A stretch of DNA of 64,000 nt, taken from contig OX291562.1 of the NCBI GenBank assembly GCA_946406115.1, positions 11,624,001 through 11,688,000 on the forward strand. Reading direction: 5' to 3'. Source of the stretch: Apoda limacodes. Lineage: Eukaryota > Arthropoda > Insecta > Lepidoptera > Limacodidae. Shown piece by piece: positions 34,111 to 44,895 of the stretch. Numbering within the stretch: position 1 is the first letter of the stretch; every line of letters begins with the position of its first letter. A program made the translations under genes and the position numbers. The notes below the pieces were generated by a model, which was not told the origin of the DNA, ran no database searches, and saw only the letters and a list, made by a program, of their open reading frames with translations.

Positions 34111-34585
34111 TCAGCGTGAATTTCTATAGTCTGTGGTCAATAAGGCCTCTTTTTTTCTTTTGGAAACTGTTTAATCCTCCGAATACCATTACTTATACTA
34201 TCAATCGTGCAATGAATGGTCGAAACATGAGCCTTAAAGTTCGGAGAGATTCATCGAAATCAGTAACGATAACATGCAATCATTATACATCTTGCGCGAA
34301 TTTCTATATCTATGGTCAATATGGCCTCTTCTTTCTTTTTTGAAACTTTCCACTTCCTCGCAAATCATTGGTTATAGTATCAATGTTGTGATAAATGATC
34401 GAAACATGGTCCCTATCAAGAAGCTTATATATTCCATATATAAGCATCTTGGTCCCTATAGTTTCTAAGATTGACGAGACTTATCGATATCATCGGTAAC
34501 AACAACATTACATAATATCTTGCGCGAATTTCTATATCTATGGTCTTTATGACCTCGTCTTATGTTTTTGAAACGGTCTACTTTT
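34111..34585. repeat. 180-bp-period tandem repeat, about 2.5 units
   Basis: The phrase GAATTTCTATAnnCTaTGGTC begins at 34118, 34298 and 34526, each followed by a T-rich tract, GAAAC, and, in the first two, CGAAACATG. The first period is 180 bp. The second is 228 bp because a ~43-49-bp palindrome has been inserted (34408-34459). Confidence 0.8.
34408..34459. mobile_element. Tiny palindromic insert flanked by a 9-bp duplication
   Basis: GGTCCCTAT occurs at 34408-34416 and again at 34451-34459. Between them is a palindrome, AAGAAGCTTATATATTCCAT then ATATAAGCATCTT. The neighbouring tandem unit lacks the palindrome and one GGTCCCTAT-like copy, as expected for insertion with target duplication. 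A related palindrome (AAGAAGCTTATATACAAGCTT) is at 34847-34869. Confidence 0.55.
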
Positions 34586-34638
34586 GTTGAGTTTTAAAGA
34601 AAATATTGTATATGGTCTGCAATTCACTTAATATATAT

Positions 34639-34754
34639 CGCGCCACGTAAGTTGAACCTGCGCTGCGCAGTAACACATTTTTGGTTCGTTAGTACATTTA
34701 TCCGTACTGCACCAGCGCTGATGACCGCCATTTTAGTTCAACTTATGTAGCGCG
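34639..34754. mobile_element. 116-bp MITE
   Basis: Terminal inverted repeats are 19 bp with two mismatches: CGCGCCACGTAAGTTGAAC at the left, and GTTCAACTTATGTAGCGCG at the right. The interior is noncoding, with CGCTGCGCAG and CCGCCATTTTAG. Confidence 0.75.
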
Positions 34755-35493
34755 AATTATAACGAGCTGAAGCCTGTGTATGGCACGTGGCATGACATTT
34801 ATTCATAGGCAAAAAAATACACCTGTAAGAGTAGAGAGTGTACAAGAAGCTTATATACAAGCTTCTTGGGAGTAAGTAGATCACTTTAACATTGGTCAAG
34901 ACTTTTCTTTCTTTTAAATAAGGCAGACTTAATTTTGCAGGTGCAATCCAAAAGCTGACAAGTTGACAGCTAATTAAAACTAAACGAAAAGCTATTTGTT
35001 GTAATTAAGTCCCTCGTGTTCAAAATTCAAAATTCGGATTCGCACCCCTTAATTCGGAAGCAATTTGAGTGCGTTTCGCGCGCTGCACTCGGACGATAGC
35101 TTTGACATTTCTCTTTACAATGTAATGGAATAAAGAAACAGTAAACTGCTCCCTCGTTTGGGGGAGCACTTCGTTATCGGACTTGTAGAAGGAGTTAACA
35201 TACTTGATCATATGCAAGATTTCGGTTAACTTTTTTTTATTTTGGAACCACTAGCCTCAAAGTCACATTTTCTGAGAGATGATGATGAGATTTTTTAAAA
35301 AGTTAGTCCCGAGAATAAGAAAATTATATATTTATTTTTTATTACGTACGGCAACGACAAAGAAGTAAATTATTTTAACAGTTTATGATACTGATGTATC
35401 TAAAAGTAGTATGTAATCTAAAAAAAACTCATTAGCTACTTTTCGTATATTAACGTCATTTAATAGATTTTGATGCTTCACATTTAATTAAAT
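34755..35493. other. AT-rich stretch, nothing recognised
   Basis: Contains the second small palindrome (34847-34869). The minus-strand frame 35020-35217 is slightly GC-richer but unrecognised. Confidence 0.4.
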
Positions 35494-35958
35494 TTTTAAA
35501 TTTTGCGGTTTTACTATAGCATCTAAAGGATTAAGAAAAATATATGTTATAAAACTTACTTTTGTCTAGTGCATTACCTCATTGAGTGATTTTCATTTAT
35601 TTTATTTGATGCAATAAAAAATCTGGAAGTGACCATTGCTTCAACACTAATGCAAATTTTTAAAGCGTGTTTTACATTTGCTTGTAATGAAAGTTGGTTC
35701 AATAATGAGAATAGCTTGTTATCTAGTCTAGTTAAGTAGTAGCAAAAAGTCAAAAAATGTGACTACAAAATGGTAATAACGTTAAATTCCATACAAAAAA
35801 ATAAAATTTTCAAGTCGTCATTACGGTATAAATTACTTATATAATATATATATCTCGTAGTAATGTATATGATATTATCTAATGATTTAGAGTGCATTAA
35901 CATACACAACGTTAGAATTACAGAAATTAGCTTTTTCGCCTATATCGCCCTCTTAAGC
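35494..35958 (+). mobile_element. Nonautonomous TIR element, left-truncated copy
   Basis: It aligns almost end to end in the same orientation with 55310-55791 (shared CTATAGCATCTAAAGGATTG/A, GTGCATTACCT, AATGAAAGTTGGTT, TCATTACGGTATAAATTACT, CCTATATCGCCCTCTTAAG), with roughly one difference per ten bases. Its left terminal repeat is missing. Confidence 0.75.
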
Positions 35959-36572
35959 AATATAAATACTATTATTAATAATCGAAACCAAAAACACACC
36001 GAAATCGAAAACAAATACATTTGACGCGATACATTATTGTGGAAGGTTTCAAATAAAGTGTTAGTATTAGTTGTTCTCTTATAAATGTTTGTTGCAAATA
36101 ACAAAAATCTTAAAACCCATATCCTATTGTAAGGTAATAACTAAAATGTTTTGTTACAGCTTTGTAAATGTCTTACAGAAAATTGTTATTATTAAATACA
36201 TTACGGCGGTAAAATCCTCTAAAAACGTCACATAAATGTCAGAAAGTTGAGTCTGAATCCAAAATAAATCATTGTATCGCGTATTACCTATAGACCTAGT
36301 TCGCTAATTAGCAAGGTGACAAAGGATTTTCAAAAATAGATCGCAGGTTCGAATTCTGCAACATCTCTTTTAATGCTCTGTATAGTAAAATGCATTAATA
36401 AATCAACAATAATCATAAAATTATGGTTTAGAATTTGTAAGTCTATAAAACGTGATTCATGTGATACCCAAACGTTCTTGAAGACATAAAATAATAAATT
36501 CATTTTTTTAAGTAACTCTTAAAGTTCCTGTGGCTTTCCGAATATTACAAATTGTTCTTGTCATATTATAAC
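35959..36572. other. AT-rich stretch with a tRNA-like segment
   Basis: At about 36296-36363, CTAGTTCGCTAATTAGCAAG and GCAGGTTCGAATTCTGCA have A-box and B-box character and tRNA-like spacing. I could not fold a convincing cloverleaf, so it is at most a tRNA relic or SINE head. Confidence 0.35.
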
Positions 36573-37165
36573 AAAACACAGTATTAAATACCTAGGCGTA
36601 TTATTAGATGAAAGGCTAGATAGTCGCATGCATGTAAACTTAGTTACCTCCCGTACTAGAAAACTTATAAGGATATTTAAAAATCTTAGGCATATTGCTA
36701 GCTTTGAACTCCTGCGAACCATCTATTTATGAGCTATTTCAGTCAGTTTTAGGATACTACGCCGGAGTTTGGGGTGACACATATAAAACTTCAGTAATAC
36801 TCAAAGAGAGGGCACAAAGTTCTTTGTTAAAAGTCATTACTTTTAGACCATACAGATTCCCAAGTAAATCTCTGTACGAAAAATGTCAAGTACCGTCTGT
36901 GAGGCAACTGTACAGCCTCCAAATTGTCTTAAAAAACAACATAAAGCGACCTCCTACACCATGACTCAAACTTTAAAAACGAATGTAATATCACTAATGT
37001 ATGCTTACCAATGCTTACATGTCGCACGGTATTTGCTAGGCGACAGCAAAATGCTAGGACTGTGGACACAGAACTATAAGGTGGATATATCAATAAAATA
37101 AATAAAATTATAAATATATACCCACTTTCCATCGAGAGGCTAAACTTACACTTAAAAACTGGTAC
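36573..37165 (+). pseudogene. Non-LTR reverse transcriptase C-terminal relic, second family
   Basis: Across two or three frames the text reads HSIKYLGVLLDERLDSRMHV, then RTRKLIRIFKNLRHI, QSVLGYYAGVWGDTYKTSV, PSKSLYEKCQVPSVRQLYSL and finally IYPLSIERL.L.LKNW. This is the palm-to-thumb end of a CR1/Jockey-type RT (KYLGV..D, Q.VL.Y....WG, LY....V.SVRQLY). It starts after the YADD box and has frameshifts near 36690 and 36960, so it is dead. It differs from the LINE at 25047. A CA-rich stretch (about 37171-37225) follows. Confidence 0.7.
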
Positions 37166-37258
37166 TGGTATTTACACACACACATATACCCACGCGTGCG
37201 CGCATACACACATACATACTCGAATTCAACTTGAAACTATCTTTCAATTTATTTAGCA

Positions 37259-37517
37259 CTAGACTTTGCCAGCGGCTCCGCTCGCCCTGAATTCGGTTAT
37301 CGGCGTGGAACTACTACTAATGAAGTTTGCTATAGTACGCTATTGTTTTTAAACTCTGTTATAGTTTTACGGGATAAAAAGTAGCCTATATGCTATTTCA
37401 GGACCTAACCTTTGTGTATGCCAAGTTTCATCCCGATGCGTCCAGTGGTTAAAGCGTGATTGAGTAACAAACATCCATTCAGACATGCAAACTTACACAT
37501 TTATGATATAAGTAGGA
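37259..37517 (-). mobile_element. Complete nonautonomous Helitron-like element, short
   Basis: On the minus strand it begins TCCTACTTATATCATAAATG after a host A and ends GGCAAAGTCTAG before a host T. It shares AGCGGCTCCGCTCGCCCTGA, GGTTATCGGCGTGGAA and GGGATAAAAAGTAGCCTATA with the 416-bp copy but is 259 bp long. Confidence 0.75.
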
Positions 37518-38660
37518 TCAGGTACTAAGCTAAGTGTATAAAGTAATAAAAAGAAAAAGAGGAATAAAAACAAGAGTCAGAGACTTCACCGTGTTTCATT
37601 GTAACATACCTACTTACATATTTTTGAATAAAGAAATTATTATTATAAAGTTAAGTTATAACAAATATTCATTGACATCAAGTTCCCATTTTTTCTATTA
37701 ATGCAATCTTAAAATTACGCCTAAATATCAAAACTTCACACTTCAACTACACAAACGTCCGGAGGTAACACCATTCAGAACGAATCACCGTACAAAATGA
37801 TATTATTTGTAACGTAATCCGCGAACAACTACACGCTCGAGATTGATATTACGCTAGGGTGATATCGACATTAATTTATATGGATACGGTTTAAAAAATG
37901 TATAATGGGTGGCACGCCAACGCTAATAAAGTCCCTAGAGGGGCTGCCATCTTGCCTACACGAATTTTTGATATTGAATAAATACATATTTTTAATACTA
38001 CGTCACTAAATTGTGCACGCAATTTTGTCACTTTATTTTTTATTGTTGTTTAAACAGAAGGATCATTTTCGTTTGAAAGTGTTCGAGATAAACTTGTGGC
38101 TTTTGGCGGGAACTTTCTGGGTACGTTCCGAAATTATGATTGATTGGCTAATTGTGGAGAATGATGCGCTAAGGAGGCGTCCAATATCAATTTATTTGTC
38201 ATTAGACACTGCTTTTTTTTTAACATATTTTAGTTCGTATGGGAAAATGCGATATTTCTCTTATGGATTTTTTGTTACTGGTAATTTTGGTTAATAATAA
38301 TTCAAGCGACCGTACACAGGGTGAGAAAACATTGTTATACTTTAAGTTTAATAAAAAAAAACACAAATAATGAACTAGTTCTTCAGCATTACTCAAAATT
38401 CATAGGTAAGAGATTTTTAATTAATTTATTCAAAATCACATATTAGACGAATAGACATAAATTGTTTTAAAGATTTACGTTTAACATCACTTTTAAACGT
38501 TGCGTGTATACAGGAATCATTAGTGTTTTTAACTAAATGCCGTGATAGTCAAATTATAACTGTGTGTGTGCAAATAAAACCTCGCCCAAACATTCCTGGT
38601 TCCATGAAAGTTGAGTGAAAGAGTGTAGAGTTACTACGAAAACTCATAAGAAGTAACCGC
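37518..38660. other. AT-rich stretch, nothing recognised
   Basis: The 93-codon frame at 38013-38294 is hydrophobic and AT-driven, with no recognised domain or supporting context. I do not call it. Confidence 0.4.
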
Positions 38661-38871
38661 TATAGCACGGACACGAAGCAGAAAGAATTTCGTACATTGA
38701 CCTTATACTTTTGAGCCTGTTTCAGCTGTCAAAATGGTAGTAATTTCTGATGACAGCGGTCGGTCATCGCATCGTGTGCGAACGTTACGGCAAATAATTA
38801 TGCGCGTGCAACAGAGACAAATAGTGACCGGTCTTTGGACGAAATTCTTCCTGCTTCGCGTCCGTGCTATA
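38661..38871. mobile_element. 211-bp MITE with ~33-bp terminal inverted repeats
   Basis: TATAGCACGGACACGAAGCA on the left matches the complement of TGCTTCGCGTCCGTGCTATA on the right, continuing inward through GAATTTCGT. The ends are bounded by TA, suggesting a TA target. The interior includes CAAAATGGTAGTAATTTCTG. A partial reverse copy lies at 54027-54120. Confidence 0.75.
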
Positions 38872-38883
38872 CCTACTTGACCA

Positions 38884-41045
38884 AATTCGGAGTGAGTTAT
38901 ACAAATTACATTCGGTGCAGTAATACACTATCCTAAGACGATTTTGACGACTGTGATAAAATAACATACCTAAAAGCACAGCATTCTCGTGAATACGAAG
39001 TCCTACTACGGAAAGATAAGACACATTTTTCTGACAATGACGACTCCGAGACAAACACGATGATAAATTTATCGAATAGTGAGTTAAGTGAGTATGCACT
39101 AAATGTACTTGAGAAGGGTTTGAATTTTGTACCTACTGTGGTGATAATACCTTACGAAAAGGTCATAGGCAGCATCAAGGAAACAATTTTGAAATATACA
39201 ATTCCAACCAATGACGCAGACGCTTTAAGACAGGACGTTGCCATCCATGTAGGAATCTAATGCCTACAGAAAGAGATTACTAGATTACCTCTGATTCGTG
39301 CAAACGAGGATATTTTGGTTCTAAAAGCGGATAAAGGTATTGTGACCGTTGCGATGAACGTCACTGAGTATGACGAAAAGATTGGTTCTCTGCTCTTTGA
39401 CACAGCCACCTACAAAAAAAGTTACATACAATTCTAGTGCGAGAGTGTTACGCGTATACACTAATTAATCAAGGAATGTCGAAATGTGCTGCCAGATGAT
39501 GTTTATAAATACCTACTTAGACCAAAAATTCCAAAGCCTCCCAAAATATACTGTTTACCTAAAGTTCATAAGAAGGATGCTCCTCTACGACCAAAAGTTA
39601 GCCAAATAAACTTATGAATTGACAAAGCACGTAGCAGGTGTCCTGTAGCAGCTGAGTGGTCACACATCGTCATATGTCAAGGCTTCTCGCCATTTCACTA
39701 GTTTGGAAGAGGTACGTGAATGATGTATTTTGCATATTGAAGGGTGGAGAACAAGAGATAAGGGAGTGTTTAGATTATCTCAAAGGCATCCTCAGTAACA
39801 TGTAGTTTACGGTAGAAAGAGAACAAGAAAGATCGTTGGCGTTCCTGGAACTAAAAATAACGGTGAAAGATATGTGACTCTTAGCCATACAGCTTACAAA
39901 AAGCCCACTCACACTGATCGGTACCTTCATGCAAGTTCACATCACTACCCCCGTCATCTTGATGCTGCAGTAAGCTCCCTTACCAATCGAGCATTTGACT
40001 TGTGTGATGATGAGCACGCCGAAGGACTAATTCCTTCATAGGTAAAAGAATTGTTAAGAAACAACGGAAACTACGTTAAAGCTGCGCACCGCTGATCCAA
40101 GAAAACCCAGTCCCTAGCTAATAGGGTAGAACGTCAGCCCATATTTTTGCCCTATATTAAAGTAGTAACAGATAAGATTGGCAAGATATTGAACAAATAA
40201 TCAATAAAGTCCATATTTACTCCCTTATAGACAATCACACAAAGCTTGCGTTAAAAGGAGAGCTCTGGAAAATCCGGGTTCATACAAAATAGACTTCAGT
40301 TGCGGCAGTGCATAAATTGGATAAACAAAAAGATCCATCGCGTGCCGCATGAACGAACATATATTTTTTTTCTGACTGACTATGCAGTTAGCTGATGCAG
40401 CCATTACCGTTCTACCGGGTTTTTTGGGGCGAGACTCTGAAGGACTCTCAGCCCATATAGCGCCCAACGCTCAAGGGCACCCCGTGGGGGAAGCTTCGGC
40501 TTGCGTTGTTGCTCTTGGGGTCGTCCCTTCGACCAGCGTGAGCCTCGAACCGGAAGGTGAGTCAGCACCAGGAGGGGAGTTCCCCGTTGCGCAGTTGCGC
40601 TTTCGAGTGAGTGGGGTCGAGAAGCGCCCCGGCACTCTTTGATACCTCGTGTATCCGTGCGGTCGCCGACGAACCCGGTGACGTCGGCATCGTGTTTGAG
40701 TCCCTATTTGGGGAGGTCGTTGAGCCTAGTCTCGCTATCCGGATAGCTATCGTCTGTAGCCGTTAGTAAATGCCGAGGCCGCCGAACAATAGTTTTTCGA
40801 CCGTGCCGATGTCGGTCGAGGGGATGAGGGAACATATGAAGGTTGTTAATAAATTGCTAAACATTTACTGGAGTCATGACTAACCATGGCATCGAATTTC
40901 ACAATCCACAAATACTGTCGACATAAGGCCACTATGTACCTAGACTAGTTAAAAAGGGCAATTGAAATTAATACATATAGAAATTTCAATGGGGATGGGT
41001 TTAAATTTTCGAATACGTGGAATCCAGTGTTAGGACTAATAAACA
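38884..41045 (+). pseudogene. Penelope-like element, RT plus GIY-YIG endonuclease, broken
   Basis: The reading order is that of a Penelope-like polyprotein: MINLSNSELSEYALNVLEKG and LNFVPT (39060 on); [35 protein letters not shown] (39549-39602); [16 protein letters not shown] (39710-39736); [38 protein letters not shown] (39890-39950); KVVTDKIGKIL; and a GIY-YIG segment YKIDFSCGSA*IG*TKRSIA (40283-40342). The C-terminus NHGIEFHNPQILS ... IEI.TYRNFNGDGFKFSNTW follows after 40881. Damage: stops, frameshifts, YVDD changed to YVND (39713-39724), a deletion that removes RT motifs A and B between HFTSLEE and RYVND, two TAA codons in the endonuclease, and the insertion at 40363-40830. Confidence 0.85.
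40363..40830 (-). mobile_element. 468-bp GC-rich retroposed insert inside the Penelope-like element
   Basis: AACATAT flanks the block on both sides (40356-40362 and 40831-40837). An eight-base T run sits at the left edge, i.e. a poly(A) tail if read on the minus strand. Removing the block rejoins ..CRMNEH with the rest of the endonuclease reading. The insert is far richer in GC than anything else nearby. A plus-strand frame (40382-40642) is open but on the wrong strand relative to the tail. It is probably the 3' end of a non-LTR element or a SINE; I do not recognise the family. Confidence 0.7.
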
Positions 41046-41385
41046 TTTATAAATTAGAACGTTCCGAAAAATGCAGTGACACAGTGAGTATATACTCTTG
41101 TGGTGACTTTCGAGTGAGTTCTAGTAGTTCCGTAACAAAACGAAAAAGAAAGAGGGTAGTTAGATATGTTTTCCCATAGACTTTGTACAAACTCGCAAGT
41201 ACGCCAGTCATCCCGCGATCATGGTGCTTGCAACAACACCGAAATATCGGGAGCTTATTAACTCGGCTAATCACGATAAGAACCCTGTAAAACATTATGT
41301 GTAATAATAAGACATGAAAACTATTGCTATTTAAAAGTAGCACAGAATAAATAAAGATTGTAAGCTTCAAACTATTTATTTAAAA
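41046..41385. other. AT-rich stretch, nothing recognised
   Basis: The 107-codon minus-strand frame at 41047-41370 is hydrophobic, low complexity and unrecognised. Confidence 0.4.
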
Positions 41386-41500
41386 CTAGCTTCTGCCAAA
41401 ATCCTTTCTTAGCACACGCCTACATCATAATAACTATATGTGTGCCAAATTTCAGCTCGCTCTGTCCAGTGGGAAAATGGGAAACTTTGAAATATGACAA
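41386..41500 (-). mobile_element. Helitron-like 3' end joined to another repeat fragment
   Basis: CTAGCTTCTGCCAAAATCC begins like the family's complemented 3' end, then passes into GCCAAATTTCAGCTCGCTCTG then TCCAGTGGG, a phrase shared by several lepidopteran repeats. It is too short to resolve. Confidence 0.4.
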
Positions 41501-42649
41501 TTGGCTAAAGACTACAGCGAACATAAAACATACGAAAAATAACTGCCATATTGTTTTTGGTAAAAATAAAATTCTTTTATTAAACAAACAAAATATACAT
41601 ATGAGTACTTTATTTTGTCCTAATCTTCAGTAAATACCAATGATAGTGAACGTATTAAAAGAGATATATTTATATATCGTACTAGCACGCAAAAACTGAT
41701 GCGGCGAAATTAAGACAATTGTCGTAATTTGTCGATCTCCGTCTGTTTTACACGTTCCGTATTATCTATTGCATTCGTTTAAGGTTAGTACATGTTGAAA
41801 ACTGCGGATCAAATTAAGATTTCAAACAATATGAAGGTACCGTATCTTTACTTAAATATCATTGGTAAATACCGTATAAATACTCATTCTTAGAATAATA
41901 GTTAACATCACTAGTATATCTCATTATGTGGTAATATATAGTAATTTATTGGATATAATGGATACATATAAATTTTACACACCAAACTAGTTATAATCGA
42001 ATTACTTGCGTTAATCGTAATTACAGTTCCTATAAAAGCGATTATGCAAATAAACTTTTGACAAAACTCACGTGTCCGTGTAGAATAAACTAAAGATTTA
42101 TTGTTAAATAGTGTGTAAAATTTATCCTAGCCGTGTATTGTGTTTCAAAATTGTTACGTACGAGACACACTGGATAATTTTATAATTCTACTTCCATGGA
42201 CATTCTGGCCATTCAGAGTCAACTGCGTGTTAAATTTAAATAAACGATTCTATGCTAATGTAATTCCATATTTAAATTTTGGGAGCTGACGTGTCGCGGT
42301 TTTGACATCTTTATACAAATTTTGAATAATTGTAATTATACACGCGTCAGTTTTTTTTTTATATATATTGTTAGCGAATGTTTCGATTAATATTTTGTGA
42401 TGATTCATTTATATATAATTACCCGTTAATTTAGACAAATTGTTCATCATCATGCATGCCTATATTCCATGAAATTGTCATACACGAATTTTGTCATTTA
42501 TTTATTTGTTAGCTGTACTGCTATTATATTAGATGTATATATTTATTTTATTATATTAGATATACATATTTTAGATATGTTATGTATAACTGCTTGATTT
42601 ATTACTAAAAATACTAAAATCGCTATGTATAGTTCGCATATGCCTTTAA
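41501..42649. other. AT-rich stretch, nothing recognised
   Basis: No gene, clear repeat or strong motif. Long AT tracts, including a TATTATATTAGAT duplication near 42518-42563. Confidence 0.45.
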
Positions 42650-42835
42650 TAATTCAGGAGTTTCCTCAATTCCTAATGAATTCCATTATCACAACTGGAT
42701 ATTGATAAAAATGGGACCAATCTAGAACTGTTTCCTTTTAATTAAGTCGGTATCAATGACGAAGTAGAAGCAATAAAAAAATATGGCAAAATTGAGAACC
42801 TACTCCTTATTTGAACTCGGTTAAAAACTTTGTAC
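42650..42835 (+). repeat. Dispersed repeat (CAGGAGTTTCCTCAATTCC ... GAACCTACTCCTT)
   Basis: The phrase order CAGGAGTTTCCTCAATTCCT, AAAATGGGACCAATCTAGAA, AATTGAGAACCTACTCCTT, AACTCGGTTAAAAAC is one I associate with a frequent lepidopteran repeat. Its tail recurs at 44195-44272. Confidence 0.5.
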
Positions 42836-43271
42836 TTACGGAAGTGAAAAAAAGAATATTTTAAATTTTATTATTTATACATAGGTATAAAGTTCTCCAA
42901 TTCAATAATTAACTCGCTGTTAGAGTCGAAAACAACAGCGTCCCAAACGGCGATAAATCAAATAAAATAAAATAGGTCTCCTTTGGGAACTCGCATTGTC
43001 GCGTCGCCCTAAATAATAGGGTCCCAAACACGTTCGGTCGTCGACAGCTTTTCGATAACGAGTCTAGAGGCTCCAGATGATAGGTTGCACCATTATAGTG
43101 GTTCATTTATTTTCTTTAAAGTATCTTGAAGTGTCATTCCGCGTATTGGTTCGAATTTAGTTTTTTTTTTGTTTTTTCGTGTGAGCTACTTACATAACCC
43201 TCTCTATTCTCAACCTATAACTACAACGTACATACCTATAGATCATTGCATACTCTTTACTTAAAGGAAGA
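42836..43271. other. Unassigned stretch
   Basis: The segment 42935-43095 is somewhat GC-richer (CATTGTCGCGTCGCCC, CGTTCGGTCGTCGACAGC), but no domain or repeat is recognised. Confidence 0.4.
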
Positions 43272-43570
43272 TTTTTTTAAAGGGTGCCCAGGGATCTCCA
43301 TTACTAATCTTAAACTACCTGGCAATATGTCTGTCCGACTTTTATACCAAACAACCTACGTGAAAGCTTAAAATTTTCACAGAATATGTGTTTTTACGGT
43401 GGATTTCCTGACAAATATTAATAAAAACAAACAAAAAGTAAAAAAAATAGGGGGTCTTCATACAAGCTTCCGACCATTTTAGTGTAAGCTCTCCAATTAA
43501 GTCAGGTTCGTCAATTCTGCGATAGTACGGAACCCTCGCTACGTGAGTTCGACTTGCACTTGGCCAGTTT
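43272..43570 (-). repeat. CCAAGTGCGAGTC-family dispersed repeat
   Basis: The right end GTACGGAACCCTCGCTACGT then GAGTTCGACTTGCACTTGGC is the complemented head. The left part has AAGGGTGCCCAGGGATCTCC and TGTCTGTCCG. Confidence 0.65.
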
Positions 43571-44194
43571 ATTTATTTTTATTTTTAAAGCTCGTGTGTA
43601 GGTATTTGAATCATAGACTTCGAGTTCTGTAATCTATTCTATGGACTACACAAAATTGACCACTCTTTAGAGAGATACAAATACATTAAATACTTATTTG
43701 ATTATTTATGAATAATTTTTTTTTTATATATATTTATAAGAACATACTCTAGTTACCTAAAAAAAAATAAGCGATTTGCTAACTGAGGCGTGTTCAGAAG
43801 TGACACCTGGGTGTATAATAAAGCCGACTAGTCACAAGCAATTGTATTGAGCTGCTAAATTCTTTATTATGAATCTCGGATTCATTACCGTCAATAGCCT
43901 GCACTATAGTGTGTTCGGTTACACTAGGTACACAGCTTCTGAACGAAATCTTGCCTGTATAATATTAACTTAAACTTAAAAGTTAAAATAACTTTTTTTT
44001 AACACTTCAAAGAAAAGAACATTATATAACAAAACACATAATTATAAATATTTAAATAGAATCAATATCTGCTCTATTTGGAGTCGGTGCCAGCAAACAA
44101 ACAAACTTTATATGTGCTGCTTAATATGTAATGTAATATCCTCTAAATGGGGCCAAGCCGCGGGCTAATCCTTTCATCCGCAAAGATATCGCGT
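43571..44194. other. AT-rich stretch, nothing recognised
   Basis: No gene. A phrase around 44153-44172 (CAAGCCGCGGGCTAATCCTT) is a small GC-rich patch of unknown origin. Confidence 0.4.
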
Positions 44195-44272
44195 AATGTG
44201 TTAACAAACAAAAAAATAACATACCGACGAATTGAGAACTTCCTGCCTTTTTTTAAAAATCGGTTAAAAACT
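44195..44272 (+). repeat. Tail of the GAACCTACTCCTT-type repeat
   Basis: CGACGAATTGAGAACTTCCT, a T run and AATCGGTTAAAAAC match the end of 42650-42835. Confidence 0.45.
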
Positions 44273-44754
44273 CAATAATTTACAGATAGAGCATACTAAA
44301 AGTGAGCTATTATACAAAAAGACTTCACGGATGCGCACGTGCTGGTCTAATTTTCTCCTGCACTGAGCATTTCTATTAAGATTCCCACAGGATTAGCGGA
44401 ATCAATGAGGTTGAGCGGAACCAGTGTTTGCCAGTTGTCATTTCCCTAGACTCCAATGGGTTAACTGCATTTGCGGTAACGTACGGTAATAGGTACTATT
44501 TTTTTCATGTTTTGTAGATGGCACTTTTAAATGCAGAGAGGTGGGGCTTTTAAAGTAGAGGTATTCATATATAGGTTCTGTATTTTTTTTAATTTTAGGT
44601 TTTTCCAAAGATGCTTTTATAGTGATTTCATGGCCAGCAAAAAACTTACCGGAAATGGCCACTTTGAAACCCAATATTTCAAATATGGAACATTCATATT
44701 TTCAATCAGTTAAGGGTACCTCACAATCCTATAAAATTAGATTTTAACTAATAT

Positions 44755-44895
44755 TTCACATCTTTTTAGCAAGTGCAATTATCTGAAGGTCTTCATAATT
44801 TCTCTAAATGAAAAAACTTTGACATACATACAGACAGACAAACGGACATGGCAAAATTACTAGGTTTTTGTAAAACTTTGAAACCCTAAATATAA
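44755..44895 (+). repeat. CCAAGTGCGAGTC-family repeat, tail fragment
   Basis: CATACAGACAGACAAACGGACA then GAAACCCTAAATA is the family's tail pattern, diverged. Confidence 0.45.

Noticed and set aside
36290..36365. Possible tRNA gene with GGTTCGAATTC
   Set aside because: No convincing cloverleaf; arms mismatch. At most a tRNA relic or SINE head.
38013..38294. 93-codon hydrophobic frame as a membrane protein gene
   Set aside because: AT-rich sequence readily encodes Phe, Leu, Ile and Tyr; no coding signature beyond that and no similarity recognised.
40382..40642. GC-rich 86-codon plus-strand frame (MQLADAAITVLPG...)
   Set aside because: It lies within an insert whose poly(A) tail shows the opposite orientation, and no domain is recognised. 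High GC alone makes such frames likely.
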